Origin: Brachypodium distachyon
Taxonomy: Eukaryota > Streptophyta > Magnoliopsida > Poales > Poaceae
DNA: 64,000 bases
NCBI RefSeq assembly: GCF_000005505.3
Contig: NC_016134.3
Span: 44,358,650-44,422,649 of the forward strand
Direction of reading: 5' to 3'
The position numbers and the translations under genes are program-made. Under the pieces are notes generated by a model. The model was not told the origin of the DNA. It saw only the letters and a program-made list of their open reading frames with translations, and ran no database searches. Positions 34,793-46,511 of the stretch are shown here, in pieces. Position 1 is the stretch's first letter, and each line of letters begins with the position of its first letter.

Positions 34793-37700
34793 ATGGAGAT
34801 GCCGGCGGGCGGCACGAACTCCGCGGCGGCGGCGGCCAAACCGCCCAGTTTGCTGTCGCTATGCTTGCAGGCGGTCGCGGCCCATCTCGCCGCCGATGCA
34901 GCAGGCGCGGGTCGATCTGGTGGGCGCGGCGGTGAGCATTTCGATGGCCTCGCCGAGGAGCAGGAAGAGGAAGAGGAGAGTGGCCACCTGACGCCGGAGC
35001 AGGTTGCGGAAGCACTGCCCTGGGAGCTTCTCCACCAGCTGGCGCCTCGTCTCTCGCCCTTCGCTCTCGAGTCGCTCCATGACGCCGCCCATGCTCGGTA
35101 TATATCTTACTCTTATCCTCTCGTTCCCTATCCTGTCCATCATCTTCTGTATGTAGGAGTGCCATCAGATAAGAAGAGGACTGAGAGGTCTCACTGAGTC
35201 CAGTATGAGAGACGATTGTGCAGTTTGTGCTCAAGAAGTTTGTATGTAGGTCTGTAAATGCAGATCTGTAGTTCAAGGACACACTTAACCGCTCATCATA
35301 GTTTTGAGGACCTACGTTGTGTTCTACTCCTCTTTACAATTTGAAAAAGGAACTAATCACTGTACGTACCTAATTTATTCATCCCAGGTGCTGCTCTTCT
35401 GCATCAACTACTGTTCGGTTTGGAGGGCTTGACGGCGGCAACCGACGTGGGATAAAACGCTCAAGGTTACACTCATCAACGCTCACCAAGAAGTCACTTG
35501 TCACATTTCTATTAGCTATTCCTGTATGTTCAAAAGACATCGGCTAACAGAATACTGTTTAAATGTCCAACATACGTGCTGTTGATTCCAGGTGTGAAGA
35601 CTTCAACACCACTTGGCAGGCATTGTTCAAATGTCGCTGGCCCCTTGATGATTGTACTGGACAAGCAAATTTTGTTACTGTTGATTGGCAGCAACAGTAC
35701 TGGGAAAAGCATTTGCAGGAGTGCGTAATCAAACAATTGCAGCTGAGTTTAACTTTAAAATTAAGTAATTCATTCTGGATTGACTTGGTCAATGTCTTCT
35801 TCTTTGTACCCTTCCACAGGTGCCTGGATGAAGCTGCTGAGGCTGCGTTGCTCCCTTCTTTTCGTGGGAGTATTGATGAGCTAATTATCTCAGGTGAACA
35901 TATCCAGGACGTCTCATTCATTGTTTGTTATCGTTGACATTGTTTGGTTATTTACTTATTTCGGTAAACAACAACCAACATAAGTTCATTTCCTACCCAA
36001 GAAGAACAGCTTCATGTTATGCATGCCATTAGTTGTAGCAGCATGTGCAGTAGTGATTGAATTACTTTCAACTCTAACAATGATATATGCAGCTAAAATC
36101 ATGAGTTCTGTTTACCTCAGCGCGGACATATCTCAGCAGTACTCAAGATTATCATATCATTGCACCAGACTTGGATACTATGTGAGGTGCGATCATATGA
36201 CATTGTTATTCATAACCAGGTCATCTTTAACTCAAAATTTAACCTTTTGATGGAGAACTGCCTGGTGTTAGTGATTATTATTCAAATAACAGTTGATGAC
36301 CTTGTGAGATCGATTAGTATCCTTGTAAAGAAACTGTCACATTCACATATCGTTGAAAACTCTATGCGGTCAAAAAAGATCTGGTTATGCAATGTTAAGT
36401 TTCTCAGTTTGATTCAACATGGATCTAGTTCAGTTTGATTCAACATGGATCTACATGTACAAATTAGATTTTCTTAATTCTTACCGTTGCAATAATTTTT
36501 CTCATTTTCAGGCGCTTGAGACTTCAAAATGTGCTTTGCACGGTTGAAATTTGTGTAAGTGCTAAAGAAGTATTCCCTCCGTTCCATAATTCTTGTCGAA
36601 ATATTACATGTATCTAGACGCTTTCTAGAAATAGATACATCCATTTTTAGGCAAATTTGAGACAAGAATTATGGAAGGAGGGAGTACCTTTTTATTTGGT
36701 TTCCACTTTTTATGACTATCTAAGTTCGTACTGTGGGTTGTTTTGATTGTGCATTTCTGTTACCATTATTTTGTCATGTGTGCATTTCTCCATCATCCAT
36801 ACAGCATACACTCAAATTCCAGAATATTTTTTGTCCTTCATGTTATATATATATTTTTTTTTTTCATACATATGACATGTGAATACTGTGAATCCTTTAT
36901 GTAAAAGTTAGACTTAAGACAATTATAATTTGACTGTTGGAAATCCTTCATTTTTCAGAGTATGTTGCAACATAGCAGGCTAGAAACCTTGGTGTTCATA
37001 AGGATCATATCAGAGGCGGAGGTAATATTATACTGGTGTGATTACATTTGTTGTTGTATAGAATAGCTTTATTAGTAAAAAAATGTAGAGCCCGATGAGA
37101 ATTTGCTGCAACTCAGTTAAAGGAAACATTATGTTTCAATAGCTATTTTTTCTATGTCCCATAAATCCAAGACACTTGTTATGGATCAGAAGGAGTATAT
37201 ATCTCTGTATCATGAGAGAACCGGTCAACATTAAGTCAACACAGTTAGAATTTAGAAGCATTTCAAAAATAAATTTATTGGAAAAAATCAAGTTATGGGG
37301 AAGATAAGCTTTGCATTTATACTTTTAATATCCTTCTCTGCATGGTGCCCCATGGTGTGCTTTGCTTTGTTTGTTACCTGATAGCAATTGAGTCATTCCA
37401 ATGTGTTAAGTCTTTCTTCAATTTGCACTGGCAGGTTAATGGTGTATGCCTGCTTCTTAGCTGCCATGCAAAGACGCTGGTGTCTCTTGAATTCATCCAC
37501 TGCCAGCTTTATCCTGTAGTCATGGATAAAATTTGCAGTAGTCTTTGCCAACAGGGATCCCAAAACCATGAGATCCAGCGCCTTAGCATTAAATCATCAC
37601 GTGTGTGTGAAAGCAATCCTTCAACCATCTCTGCCGGTCTACTAAATTTTCTGTCACATGCAAAGTAAGTTGCATGACCTTTTATTTGTCCTTGGTTTCA

Positions 37701-39841
37701 TTCGAAACAAATGTTAGGTAATAGCCAGAAAATTCCAAACTTCTGTTTCTTCATAATTCTTTGTATGGCAATGGTTCTTCCATCTGTATAACTCTATACA
37801 ATGGCACTCTAATTAGATGCCCAGTTATTTTTGTCCAGTTAATCTAATTTAGGGTGAAAACATGTAGTTCAGTTTAATATGACAAACTTCCAAACCTCGA
37901 AAATTAGAGATCCCATTCAAGTATCAGTCCTGTATTCTTTTTCTTAGCTTATTTATCATGTAATTATTGAAGTAAATACTCTCTCTCTCTCTCTCTCAGG
38001 ACAAGAGAAAAATAGTCTTGCATTCAACCCTCTAATTCCATGCCTATTTCTGTGGCCATTTGGTCTGTTGGGATTTTAGATTAGTATAAGGCTATATGCA
38101 ACAAATTGGTTGCACACCCCTTTTTTTGGGGAGTAACATCTGTACAGTAGTTATCCACTCCTGTGAATATGTTATTGGTATGTGAAATACTAAACGGTGT
38201 GTTTTGTCCTTGCTATTGTTCAGGTCACTGCAGTTGCTGTCACTTAATGATGCTAAGATGCAGCCATCGTTTGCTAAAATTATTATTCATACTCTCCTCA
38301 AATCTTCTTGCGGTTTACAAACACTTGACATATCAGAAAACGATGTGGGTTGACAGGCGAACCTTTTTATACTTCTCAAATCTTCTTTGACTGGAAATAA
38401 TTAATCTCTTATAGATTGCAGGCTGGCTTTCCACTGTAGACAGAAGTTGTACAAGTTTCTCATCAGAACTCGAATCAAATACATCCTTGAGTTCTTTGAC
38501 TGTTCTGAAGCTAAGGTATTACCTTTTCCTTTGCGTCACCCGCCTAGTCGGCTAATTAGAAACCTTCCTTTATGTAGTTGGCATGACCTCTGTATTTTAA
38601 ACATTGTTTTAATCCTTGATTCCTTGTCATATCAGGGGAAACAATTTGCAGAAGGGCGACATGGAGGATCTATGCAATATCATAGCGAAGATGTCTAATT
38701 TGAGAAGTCTAGATATAAGTGACAATCCAATCACTGATGAGGGTATCAGGTAGTCATCAACATTACCCAAGATAAAGTGTACACTGCTGATTGTAGATAG
38801 TAGAATTATATTACTGTTTGTGTTTTTCTTCAGTTCCTTTAGATTTCCATGCATCATGAGTGCATACTAGTTCTCATGTCTCTGATTCAACTTCAAGATG
38901 GTTTCCTTTTGTAGACTTTTTATGTTGTGGCAGTCAGCACCCAGGAGTTACATATTTTTTTTGCAGGTTTCTTATTCATTTCTTTGAACGGGCTCTTCAA
39001 AAGGAGAATCTGCTTTGGAGATTGCGAGCAGAGAACTGTGATCTGTCAAGTATTGGTGTGACTAAACTGCTTGAGTGCCTCACATCTGTGAATAGACCAC
39101 TTGATATGCTGTCTATTGCAGATAATTATCTCGGGAGGTACATCTGTTCTCAATGTGCAGATTTTCTCTTGTGTTTCGTTTTGGTCACAACTTGAACTGA
39201 CATGAATTTGCAGTTCTGTGGCAGCTGCATTAGTGAAATTCTTGGGCTCTCATGTAAGGGAGCTAAATGTTGAAGACATCGGCCTAGGGCCACTAGGCTT
39301 CCAAATACTTGAGGAAGCATTGCCAAGGGAAGTACACCTCTCCCACATCAACATCAGGTAGAAATACACATTGCTTTTGTGACGATGATGCGTGCTTGAT
39401 GTGCCTCTTGCCTTAGCCACTTTATGTTATTTTTGCAGTAAGAACCGCGGTGGGATCAGAACTGCACACTTTATTTCCAGACTGATACTGCAAGCGCCAA
39501 ACCTTGTCTCAGTCAATGCAGGATCTAACCTTTTACCCCCTGAATCTTTGGAAGTAATTTGTAACGCATTGAAGCAAACGACATGTAAGAAACACAGTGA
39601 TTCCTTTTATTCTCTTTAACTATGTTTAAGATATACCTGAATGGACATGTACTGAACATATAAGTCAATAAACTACGGTTTATTTTTGTTAGGTAACTTG
39701 GTGCGACTGGACCTGATGGGCAATGTGCATTTGTCAAGTGCTATCTTTCCTGCAGCCTCTGAATTCAAGAAGCACGGAGAGCCAATCCTGGTTGTTCCAT
39801 CACAGCCAGGTGCCTGCGCTACCTATGATGCTGACCCATAA
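34793..39841 (+). CDS. Leucine-rich RNI-like protein, function unknown
   Basis: Fifteen exons join without a phase break to 653 residues: 34793-35097, 35388-35465, 35592-35720, 35820-35893, 36093-36186, 36512-36554, 36959-37021, 37435-37664, 38224-38344, 38415-38515, 38636-38749, 38967-39137, 39214-39357, 39439-39584 and 39693-39841. Exon 1 is an Ala-rich and Glu-rich leader, then PWELLHQLAPRLSPFALESL, which resembles an F-box-like or BC-box-like helix pair. The C-terminal half shows ribonuclease-inhibitor-type leucine-rich repeats, for example LQLLSLNDAKM, LQTLDISEND, LTVLKLRGNNL and LRSLDISDNPITDEGI. Such solenoids bind proteins. No membrane segment or signal peptide is visible. Exon 5 was placed using the upstream acceptor at 36092, because the alternative at 36120 leads to a stop if the full exon is used. 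Confidence 0.85.
36573..36684. mobile_element. Stowaway-type MITE in RNI-like gene intron
   Basis: 112 bp, ends ttccctccgttccataattc and gaattatggaaggagggag, flanked by TA (36571-36572 and 36685-36686). It sits in the intron 18 bases downstream of the exon 6 donor. Confidence 0.85.
37979..37998. repeat. (CT)n microsatellite in intron
   Basis: About ten CT units in the intron between exons 8 and 9 of the RNI-like gene. Confidence 0.85.
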
Positions 39842-41065
39842 CCTGTAAGTGGCACTTCTTGTACTGCTAGTCGCCTATGCTGTTCTAGTCTCTGAGATGG
39901 AACCAGGGGCCTGATTTGTTTGATGACCCATTTTTCCTTGAGAAGAAGTGGCATGACTAACACTTTGGCCTTCAATTGGTTTGGCTCCAAAAACTTGACA
40001 ATGCCAATTGCATCTTGTTAGCAAACCAGTCACTGCCCTAAGGAGGCTTGCCAATTGTCAGCAAACAAACCGTTACCTTTTAGGGATACTTGGGGCATCA
40101 AACCTATCAGACCCTAGATAAACATCTTTGTTTGTTCTGTGGTTGCTTTGTCTGCGTTATCAGCTAGTGGCATGAAGTCTTCTGGACATGGGATGTATGT
40201 AGCTGTGCTCTGCTGGGATGTGTAGTTGAATTGACTCGTGATGGTCATGCTTAGTGCTTGATAATTCCTATACGGCAGCTCTCATCGGCAAATGAGGACC
40301 GACAAATGAGGATGAGGACTATCTTCAGTCGGTGTCAAGTTCAATGATTGACGAAAGTGAAACAATTCATACTTAACCTCCTTATTCACATAGGAAATCC
40401 AATACTAATGTTAGTGCATCGAACAAGTTACTTTGTTGATTTAATATATTTTCCATTGATAATACTTGCTCACTGCTGTCGATGATGCGATTATCTCCTA
40501 AATTGTACTCATCTTGATGTAGTCAAGGTGGTAAGGCTCTATTGCTCTTGGAAAAGTTATGTGAAATCATTTAGAAATTCTGGTGTTCCAAACAGCTCTA
40601 TAATCTCAACTGAAATTTGTGAAATTCCAGTACTAGCCATAGGTAGCATAGAAACATCATATTTGCCGTGTAATGACTTCACTTGTCTGAGTGACGGAGG
40701 GAGAGATGCCCATATGTCCCTAATAAAGGATCTAGGTTCGTACTCCTAAAATAAACTAGTCTGCTCCTAAATTGCTCATGCCACGCGACATGGAGAATTA
40801 CCTATATATGGCCAATTAGATGCTAAAAAGATCCATGAACCATGAAATTGTAATTTTCCATGTAGTCCAAGACGTGACAAAGATAGGCAGTCAAACCTTA
40901 ATTCCCCATGTGTCCTCTCGCTACAACGGCAAACATGCACCATCATTCCCTCCACACCGCACAATCTGTTCCATCCCCAAGAACAAAACTGATCACCAAC
41001 AACTTTGCCCATGCCATTCCAAGCAACCGCCCCCCCTGATATCACATTTGGTTTCAAGGGCGAGC
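39842..41065. other. Intergenic: RNI-like 3' end, a TIR element and CML promoter
   Basis: No gene seen. It contains a candidate MITE (39908-40114) and, near 40803-40809, a tatatat element that could serve the calmodulin-like gene, which would give a leader of roughly 270 bases. Confidence 0.5.
39908..40114. mobile_element. Candidate TIR element (MITE)
   Basis: The left end gggcctgatttgtttgatg and the complement of the right end gggtctgataggtttgatg match in about 16 of 19 positions. Length is about 207 bp. No clear duplication was found at the borders, so the superfamily is uncertain; GGGCCTGTTTGGTT-like ends occur in Tourist/Harbinger and hAT MITEs. Confidence 0.5.
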
Positions 41066-41107
41066 ATGCAAATAGAGAGGAGCCATAGCGAGAGCCTGAG
41101 CAAAAGC

Positions 41108-41581
41108 ATGGACGAGTCGGAGCTAAGGAAGGTGTTCCAGATGTTCGACAAGAATGGTGACGGGCAGATCACCAAGAAGGAGCTGGGTGAGTCGTTCAAG
41201 AACCTCGGGATCTACATCCCTGAAGACGAGCTCGACGTCACCATGGAAAAGATCGACACAAATGGCGACGGCTGTGTTGATGTTGAGGAGTTCAGCTCGC
41301 TCTACCGCTCGATCCTCGCCGAGGGTGAGGGTGACGACAAGGGCGACGAGGAGGACGGCTTGCGGGAGGCCTTTGATGTCTTCGACAGGAATGGCGACGG
41401 CTACATCACCGTCGAGGAGCTGCGGTCCGTGCTGTCCAGCCTCGGACTCAAGCAGGGCCGCACCCCGGAGGAATGCCGCCAGATGATTAGCAAGGTCGAT
41501 GCCGACGGTGATGGCCGTGTCGATTTCAAGGAGTTCAAGCAGATGATGCGTGGCGGTGGCTTTTCCGCGATCCGAGGATGA
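41108..41581 (+). CDS. Calmodulin-like protein with four EF-hands (CML)
   Basis: An intronless gene of 157 residues from [14 protein letters not shown]. Four canonical EF-hand loops start DKNGDGQ (14), DTNGDGC (50), DRNGDGY (93) and DADGDGR (131), each with acidic position 12. The linker between the two EF pairs is acidic ([10 protein letters not shown]) and longer than in calmodulin. Such proteins bind calcium and relay it to targets in cytosol or nucleus. No prenylation CaaX motif is present. An in-frame ATG at 41066 would add 14 residues, and the frame is open back to 40820. The start at 41108 is preferred because known plant CMLs of this type begin just before the first EF-hand helix. Confidence 0.9.
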   Translation: MDESELRKVFQMFDKNGDGQITKKELGESFKNLGIYIPEDELDVTMEKIDTNGDGCVDVEEFSSLYRSILAEGEGDDKGDEEDGLREAFDVFDRNGDGYITVEELRSVLSSLGLKQGRTPEECRQMISKVDADGDGRVDFKEFKQMMRGGGFSAIRG

Positions 41582-42113
41582 GGACGGTGGCGGGAAAAAG
41601 GTGGGCGGGATCGGCCGACGTTGTAGATAATTGACCTTCAACATGGCAATCATGCATTGTGGATTACATGCATGAAATGGTTCATTCCTTTTGAAACACG
41701 GTGTAGATTGAGTAATTTAAGGCTGCTTTGGTCTATGTTGTCATCTGTTTTGGGGTGTGGGGGTTTGGGTCGGATTCAGAACGTCTTTAATTTGTAGGGT
41801 AGACAAGGGAGGCCTTAATTTGTAGTGGTGTCCGTGTTAATTGTTTGTTTGATAACTGACTTTGTGTCTCTTTGTTCCAAAACTACAACAGGAGCAAGTG
41901 CCATGCATTTCCTCCATACAAGCACTTTGTACACATGCACATATTTGGAAAACTGATGGAAACATCATTCATAATAAGAAAAGCAATCTCAAACTGAACC
42001 TTTTATTCATCAGGACCGACCCATATTGCAGGAAGAAAGGATCAACACCTTTGTCTTAGATTTATTCATCGCATAATTAAGCACACGCTGAGAGTGAAAC
42101 GGGCAAAAGTTGC
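41582..42113. other. CML 3' region and jacalin gene 3' region
   Basis: Convergent 3' ends of the calmodulin-like gene (+) and the first jacalin gene (-). No further coding sequence is supported. Confidence 0.5.
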
Positions 42114-43374
42114 CTATTGCTCCTCGTAAATGCCAATGGCATCGAGGAACACCCCACCCTTGATATGGAAGCCCACAACTTTGCCTTTGCTCGGCGGGAT
42201 GTCAAGAGGGGCTCCGCTCTCCGTCCCGAACGGCCCGTGCGTCTTCACATTGGTCTCAAACTTGAGCGATGTTATCACATTGGCCCCGTTGAAATTGCCG
42301 ATTGTCCCAGAGACTTGCTTCACGAACTCGTTAGGGCCGAGATCGACCTGCGCAATGCAACAAAATTAAAGCCACTCATTGAGTGAGTATATATGTATAT
42401 ATACATGTATATCCTTGTTAAAAATGCACCACCAACCTTGTAAATATTTCCTCCTTGACCTCCCCATGGACCGGCGTTGCGCGGCTGGTCAGCCTGGTCG
42501 ATGTAAGAGTAGGCGATCGAGTCAATAGCCGCGCCACCGCGAACCGTGATGCTCACCAGACGCTTGGGCGTCTCATTGACCTTGACGTCTTTCTCGTCCC
42601 CTCCATTTCCACCCCATGGCCCAAGCTTCTTCACAACGCTCTGGATGCATATATGGCATGTAAAATTATAGACCATATGAATTTATGCGGTGTTTTCTAT
42701 CTTCTAGAGTAAACAGAGAAGACGGTGTATGGTTTTTCTATGTTCATTAGCTAAGAAAGTAGTATGTTGAATGATATTGCTCTCACCGTCGACGCTTTCA
42801 GCAAGGGACAGAATCCATGGAGAGTGATCTCTATGATGTTGCCATGGCTCCTTTGCTCATGGAACTTTTTGTAGATCACGCCGGTCGCCATGGCGAACTT
42901 TCCCGTCCCGCCGACGATAGCCCACTCGCCTTGTTCCACCGATATCCCCATCACCTGGATCGTTGACCCCTTGTAACTGCGTCAAGTTCAGCGATAATCA
43001 GCACATAATGATATACAGAATGCACAAGTCTTAATTAATCGATCTACTCATCTGTTAGTCTAAGAAAAAAGCAGTAAGTGTATGTACACGCACTTTTCAT
43101 TCTCAAACAGTATGCTGAAACTGTTCTGCCAGTTGCCGGCGTAGACATGCTCGCCTTGAGCACGGGCAACAAGGGTTGCGTTAGGGCCAGGGCCGTCGAA
43201 CACCGTCCAGTTGTGGACGACTGTCGAGCCCAAGCCGGTCGTCGCGTGCGCTTCTATTGTCGCCGATTGGTTGGGGTTTGGTCCAATGGGAGTGTGGTAC
43301 ATGAACAGGCCACTGATTTTGAACTCATTGACCTCCATGGGTGTAGAGCGGGGGGTGATCTGGAAATTGGCCAT
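42114..43374 (-). CDS. Dirigent-jacalin chimeric lectin, copy A
   Basis: Four exons (43374-43094, 42976-42787, 42640-42437, 42347-42114) give 302 residues. Residues 1 to about 157 form a dirigent domain (MANFQITPRS, TTGLGSTVVHNWTVFDG, GISVEQGEWAIVGGTGKFAMATG). About 158-302 form a jacalin-type mannose-binding lectin (LGPWGGNGG, GPWGGQGG, the sugar-site loop GFHIKGGVFLDAIGIY). This fusion is specific to grasses; relatives include wheat TaJA1/VER2-type proteins and rice OsJAC1, linked to stress, disease and vernalisation responses. No signal peptide is seen, which agrees with the nucleocytoplasmic location of such lectins. Exon borders match those of copy B exactly in phase. A TATA box lies about 97 bases upstream. 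Confidence 0.94.
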
Positions 43375-43470
43375 GGTTGGTCAGTTGTAGGCTTAAGGAG
43401 CTGGAAGGCTTTGTGTGGGATAGATAGAAGAAGAAGCTGTGTGTGAGATATGCAAGGGGTGCCAAGAGGG

Positions 43471-43480
43471 TATTTATAGA
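43471..43480 (-). promoter_or_regulatory. TATA box of jacalin copy A
   Basis: On the minus strand tctataaata, 97 bases before the start codon. The same word occurs upstream of copy B at 47878-47887, so the core promoter was duplicated with the gene. Confidence 0.65.
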
Positions 43481-43829
43481 ACTTTAGCTAGCCAAATGTT
43501 GCATATCTACCTACCCAAGGGGAGCCAGTTTGGTAGACACATCCCATGTGTTGTGTGCATGTGGAGTGTGATTCGGTCATGTGCATCACGATCGAGCTCC
43601 TAGTTTGGTAGACACTCGATATGGGCTCGTGGCAGTAGAATATAGTACTATATGGAAGGGTGGATCTCGATGCCCAAGTGGATCATACTGTGTCTGAAAA
43701 TATATAAAGAGAGAGGATAAGTTCTGAACATTATCGATTAATTTCTTTACAAACTCTTGGAAGAAACTCAGTCACACGCATGAGTTTACGTTCTGAAAAA
43801 AGAGAGAGTGGCTAAGCTCGTCTCAGGTA

Positions 43830-43942
43830 CTCCCTCTGTCCCATATTAACTGTCTCAAAGTTGTCGAAATATGAATTTATCTATGTCTAGAAAGCGTCTA
43901 GATACATGTAATATTTCGACACTTAATATGAGATGAAGAGAG
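43830..43942. mobile_element. Stowaway-type MITE
   Basis: 113 bp flanked by TA (43828-43829, 43943-43944). Left end ctccctctgtcccatattaa; the right end agatgaagagag is a diverged complement. It is upstream of jacalin copy A. Confidence 0.75.
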
Positions 43943-45070
43943 TATTAACAAATCTATAACGGGCAGTATTTGTAAAGGTGAGAAACTGTTGTGTTGAGTG
44001 TCGCCAAATCGTGTCACTGACGAGACAAGCTTGTTTTGGAAATTTTGCATCGCTAAATACTCCATGGCGTTATTACCAGTAATGCAACTACAGTACTTGT
44101 GAACATTACCCATTGCAAGTCTGAAAGGAAGAACACGTTTACATGGGGTAATTAACTTAACTAGAGGGACACGGTTTGCTATTGTGCCTCGTGGTGCGTA
44201 GGGTTGACCTCCTTCCGCTTCGGGTGGCAAGAGGAACTCCACTTGAGAAGATTAAAGATTTAGTACTAGTATGAGATGGTACGTGCTCCTGCAGTTCAGT
44301 TTTGAACCCCGGCCAGCTACAACGGCTCCTTCTCCAGGGCTTCTTGGTCTCCACCGCGTGCTGCCATCTATGCGTGTTTCAAGAGATAGATCCCGATTAT
44401 ATTCATTTCTAGGCGCCGCTAGAGATTTGCTAGTTTAAAAATTGGGGCTCGCGTCGGTGCAATATCGGTTTATGTTTTTCCATGCAAATAATCAGTGGCG
44501 CAAATTAAAACTTACCCATTTACTTGAGAAGGGTAATATATAGTCTAGTATTTTAGATTGTTAGAATGTTCTGGCCTGATAATTCATCTGCTCTGTCATA
44601 AGATGACCGCCTTCCTCCCCGACACCGTTGTGCTCGTGCATCACCACCGGATACAGCCTATTCTTGGACCCAATCGCCCAAATTACACACCTATCCGCAC
44701 TGTAAATGCACTCAAAATTCTCAGTCTAACTTGTCTATTTTTTGGTGTAGAAAAACAATTGTTCTTTCTCATTAATTTGTACTGCCTTATCCCGAGGATC
44801 AGGAAATTCGACGCAACACACTAGCTCAGATTGAAGGAAATAACTCATTCAGCCTTGTGTGTCAGTTAGGGAGGTATCTTCGCACATTGTGCTGTCTTAC
44901 AAAGACAAATTATTCAGCCTTGTGTGTCACGAGGACCTTGCTAAGAATCAAAATAGGATCACTCAATCTCAGAACACATGTCAGCAAAGAAATAAATCAG
45001 TGTGCACGCATCGAGTCATCTGCGACATGTACTGCATCAAGCAGTTCACCAACAGAGTTAAAAAATACTA

Positions 45071-45183
45071 CTCCCTCCGTTTCATAATTTTTGTCAAAAT
45101 ATTACATGTATTTAGATGTTTTTTAGAAATAGATACATCCATTTTTGGACAAATTTGAGACAAGAATTATGGAACGAAGGGAG
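45071..45183. mobile_element. Stowaway-type MITE
   Basis: 113 bp with ends ctccctccgtttcataattt and aattatggaacgaagggag, flanked by TA at 45069-45070 and 45184-45185. The internal sequence resembles the element at 36573. Confidence 0.85.
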
Positions 45184-45220
45184 TACTCACTATTGGTGAT
45201 CAGGAACGGTTTTTCATGTA

Positions 45221-45295
45221 CTCCCTCAGTTCCTAAATACTTGTTGTTGTTTTAGTCTTGCACTAAAACAACGACGAGTATTTAGAAACGGATGG
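45221..45295. mobile_element. Stowaway-like fragment with decayed right end
   Basis: It starts TA|ctccctcagttcctaaatac and folds back onto gagtatttagaaacggatgg. The expected final ggagTA is mutated, so the right border is approximate. It begins only 37 bases after the previous element. Confidence 0.6.
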
Positions 45296-45701
45296 CAATG
45301 TTTTCTCCATTTCCTAAAGGACTCACTTATCTATTCTATGTATATCTCATTTCTGTGACCTGTGAGATAAACCATGACCATGGTAAACTTCATCTCCAAA
45401 CTTTATGCTTGAATTCCTTTTCCACCTATAAAATCTGATGTCGTTGGTTTATTATACACATGCTAGTAACTTTCCCCCTTAAATTTTGGGATTTTCCCAC
45501 GTTTTATGCTAATTCTTTTGACCTTTTGTTTCCATCAAAGGAGGAAATCTTCACCCTTGGGTCAAATTCCAAACAAATGAAGGTAAAGTCGGGAACATAC
45601 TGAATATCCTCGCCTTCAAAACAATGGTAATCCATTTGAAGATTTATTTATATTTTGAGTTTTTGTGACCCTTTTTAGAGATTTTCTTGGGTTTTCAGCT
45701 A

Positions 45702-45781
45702 CTCCCTTTGATAAAATAAATGATGTAGATTTATATAAAAATGTATACAAATTCAGGTCATTTAATTTGGGACGGAGGAAA
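45702..45781. mobile_element. Short Stowaway-like element
   Basis: TA|ctccctttgataaaataaat at the left and atttaatttgggacggagga at the right form inverted ends about 80 bp apart; right border approximate. Confidence 0.5.
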
Positions 45782-46511
45782 TATTTTAGATTAGGACGCA
45801 GACAAATGACGCTCGGGCGTTAAATAACATTTTTTTAGGGGGAGGGGCGTTAAATAGCGAAGCCTGCGAAAAGGAAAGGAGCAGCGTGGGCTTGACCAAA
45901 CCTCCTTTTCCTTTTCGGGCCGTTGGCTTTGTGCTACGGCCCATTTTTGCTTTTTTTATTTTTATTTCAGGTGAGTCCTAACTCCTTAACCTGAACTTCA
46001 TTCTGTACATTGATCTGGGCCAGGATTTGGCCTGTGTCGGACGGGAGCCGGTATGGCAATCGGACGACGGCTGAGGCTCCCGCGTGAGCTGAATCGGTCG
46101 GTTCAGAGGCTGTGTTGTATTTATTTCTTACCCATGGACAATAATAGAATTTTTTTTCAATTTTGCTCTTATTATAACAGTCTTTCTGAAACTTTCTCTC
46201 GTGTTTACGTGTCAAAAAAGCATCTCTGGTGTTTAAAATTCCTGCAATTTTTCACACCAGTAAATATTATTTAAAACTGTGTGTTTGCACAAAATCACTC
46301 AGGGATTGATTACAAGTACATATATATATGATTACAGTATTAAAATTCGATGGAAAACATCATTCTTCTCAACAGAACAATCTCAAACTGAGATTTTTAT
46401 TCACCACGGCTGAGGGAAATCAGAAGTCCTGCAGCTACAAAGGATCCCTATAACTGCAAGAAAAGAGATCCCCGTCTTATTTTATTAACCGAGTATAAAC
46501 AAGCAGCTGGC

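Larger units (their letters stand above)
43943..46511. other. Intergenic between jacalin copies, MITE-rich
   Basis: No gene seen over 2.5 kb apart from several Stowaway-type elements listed separately. Short frames on both strands have no recognisable domain. Confidence 0.55.

Noticed and set aside
36121..36186. Shorter version of RNI-like exon 5 starting at 36121
   Set aside because: With the phase left by exon 4 it reads to a stop before the donor at 36187. The acceptor at 36092 keeps the frame and yields a coherent protein.
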